From NCBI GenBank assembly GCA_948144175.1, contig CANXME010002310.1, positions 62,001 to 126,000 of the forward strand: 64,000 bases of DNA, in the 5' to 3' direction. Below the pieces are notes generated by a model. The model was not told the origin of the DNA and did no database searches. It worked only from the letters and a program-made list of their open reading frames with translations. A program made the translations under genes and the position numbers. This stretch comes from Closterium sp. NIES-65. Taxonomy: Eukaryota > Streptophyta > Zygnematophyceae > Desmidiales > Closteriaceae. Every line of letters begins with the position of its first letter. The first letter of the stretch is position 1. This document shows, one piece after another, positions 62,605-64,000 of the stretch.

Positions 62605-64000
62605 TCACAGATCGCCACCGCCCTCTCTTTGCAGCAGTCCTTTCACCTGCACTCTCTTCACCTCCCCTTCATGAATCCTTGTCCAACTCCCCGCCCCTCC
62701 CGCCGCCCGGGCAGCCTGAAGCTCTGCCAGCAAGGCCGAAGCCCTACTCCCTTGCTTCTCCCCTCCCACCATCCTCCTACTTCCCGCCCCCATGCCTTCC
62801 CCGAACTTGCGGTTTCCAAACCCACCATCTGGCATTATCGACCGAGGCTGAGCAAACCCAGCCGTTCCCGAGCCTAAGAACCCGCCGCCCCGGTAAGGAG
62901 ACGCCATTCCCGCTCCGGCCATACCGCCGCCCGGCATTCCTCGTCTCATTGACCCATACTCTAACGATTTTCGCCGCCCGCTGATATTCCCCACATCCTC
63001 ACCACCCATTCCCCAACCCCCACCAATCCCTCCTCCCATAGAAGGGAAATCCACCATTTTCCTTCTCATGCCCATATCCTCCGCCGCCCCTCTCGGCATG
63101 CTGCTGAAACTAGCCGGCCGGTGCCGCCCGCTCGTGTTCCCCACATCCTCGCCGCCCATCCGCCCCAACCCCCCACCAAGCTTAGCCACAGCATCAAGAA
63201 TACTTGGCTCATCTCCTCCAAAGGACTTCATATGGGCCGTTCGGGCCCGCCTCTGCCTACCTGGGTTTCCAGAACTGCCCGGATTCCCAAACTCCCCTCC
63301 CATTCTGCCCGATGCTGCCCCATGCCCTGCCCACCCCGCCCCCATGCTATGAGACCCTACCGGACTCATCATCCCCCCATTCCCCATGATCCCCGTATAC
63401 CCACTGGCGACACTCGCAATAGGACTCAGTCCACCTATCCCCTCCCCTCCCCCTCTCCCTCCCCCACCTCCCCCTCCCCCACCTCCCCCTCCTCCACCTC
63501 CCCCTCGCATACCATCACTGAAGCTCAACCCACCAGTAAGACCCGCCACGTGAGTGTGCTGCCTGCTGCCGGGTAGCAACGCGCTGTCTGTCCTCCTCCT
63601 GCTCATAAACCCAGGTATGATAGGACTCGGCAGGCTGTTGGTGTGGAGCGTGGGGGTGCGTGTGTGGGAGGTGGGAGCGAGCTGCTCAAAGGAGAGGCTT
63701 CCTTTCATGCCCGCAATAGATCGAGGAAATTGCCTGGTTATGGCGGTTAGGGTTGCCTCGCTTGCACTGGAGGAGTGAGTTATACCCTTGGTAGACCCAC
63801 TGACAGCAGTATCAGCAGTGCCAGCAGCATCACCAGCAGCACCAGCACCAGCACCAGAACCAGAAGAGTCACCTGCAGCAGCACTGGCAGCAGCACCGCC
63901 AAAACCACCGCGATTGCTGCTCCCGCCGCCCCAACCGCGCAAAGCAGCAGCAGCAGAAACATCAGCATCATCATCATCACCATCATCATCATCCTCAAAC
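62605..64000 (-). CDS. Gly-rich protein, C-terminal part (5' end off window)
   Basis: The minus-strand frame is open from the right edge to a TGA/TAG-type stop at 62605, about 465 residues. It begins with an acidic run (FEDDDDGDDDDADVSAAAA), then a Gly/Ala/Ser region, a Gly run of about 17 residues, and repeated Met/Gly-rich segments such as RRKSLEYGSMRRG and GGEDVGNISGR (twice, about 45 residues apart). Near the C-terminus are GSRASALLAELQAARAAGG and HEGEVKRVQVKGLLQREG. I do not recognise a family; the composition suggests a disordered tail of a larger nuclear or regulatory protein. An intron inside the low-complexity part cannot be excluded. Confidence 0.5.
   Translation of the reverse strand, partial: FEDDDDGDDDDADVSAAAALRGWGGGSSNRGGFGGAAASAAAGDSSGSGAGAGAAGDAAGTADTAVSGSTKGITHSSSASEATLTAITRQFPRSIAGMKGSLSFEQLAPTSHTRTPTLHTNSLPSPIIPGFMSRRRTDSALLPGSRQHTHVAGLTGGLSFSDGMRGGGGGGGGGGGGGGGGRGGGEGIGGLSPIASVASGYTGIMGNGGMMSPVGSHSMGAGWAGHGAASGRMGGEFGNPGSSGNPGRQRRARTAHMKSFGGDEPSILDAVAKLGGGLGRMGGEDVGNTSGRHRPASFSSMPRGAAEDMGMRRKMVDFPSMGGGIGGGWGMGGEDVGNISGRRKSLEYGSMRRGMPGGGMAGAGMASPYRGGGFLGSGTAGFAQPRSIMPDGGFGNRKFGEGMGAGSRRMVGGEKQGSRASALLAELQAARAAGGAGSWTRIHEGEVKRVQVKGLLQREGGGDL

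Overview
This is a eukaryotic nuclear window from the green lineage. The intact genes carry GT-AG introns, and several are plant-type: a CPR5 nucleoporin, an mTERF protein, a chloroplast zinc-finger protein with a transit-peptide-like start, and an alpha-4 proteasome subunit. A streptophyte alga or a bryophyte fits best. Long repeat-filled introns and Copia elements with very short LTRs made me think of a zygnematophyte such as Closterium, but that is inference and the sequence alone does not prove it. I see no prokaryotic operons, CRISPR array, rRNA or convincing tRNA.

Layout. 1-1788: 3' part of a small membrane-protein gene. 1.8-31.3 kb: accessory, transposon-rich region. It holds an unidentified five-exon gene (3072-4660), a Plavaka-type DNA transposase with an in-frame stop (6053-10356), a probable second transposase remnant (12620-13355), and two unidentified gene fragments either side of a complete but deleted Copia element (15800-19559, TSD CAATG). 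It also holds a broken copy of a secreted Cys-rich peptide gene (about 22.5-23.0 kb), a second, larger Copia element lacking a recognisable 5' LTR (23393 to about 29140), and a hAT-like MITE with an 8-bp TSD (29317-30302). 31.3-64 kb: gene-rich. It holds a second Cys-rich peptide gene, CPR5 (32255-37351, minus), an SRS2/UvrD-type DNA helicase (38034-50320, 19 exons), an mTERF protein, a small chloroplast zinc-finger protein, an SLC35D-type nucleotide-sugar transporter, the proteasome alpha-4 gene (59416-61962, minus), and the 3' part of a Gly-rich protein gene running off the right edge.

The main discovery is structural. Three unrelated genes (the 5' membrane protein, the helicase and the proteasome subunit) have introns packed with truncated copies of their own exons. 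Nearly all copies with a clear edge follow one rule. A copy upstream of the intact exon keeps the 3' splice site and the exon's beginning. A copy downstream keeps the exon's end and the 5' splice site. I could choose one exon set in each gene whose phases agree throughout: 3393 nt in the helicase, 780 nt in the proteasome gene. Two introns also carry minisatellites whose repeat unit contains the splice donor itself. The locus therefore holds dozens of decoy splice sites made by recent local tandem duplication. Whether these are only neutral scars or feed alternative splicing needs RNA data.

The genes do not form one pathway; they are separate housekeeping and regulatory genes next to a mobile-element cluster. 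CPR5 and the helicase are divergently transcribed from a shared 0.7-kb spacer. The transporter and proteasome genes converge.
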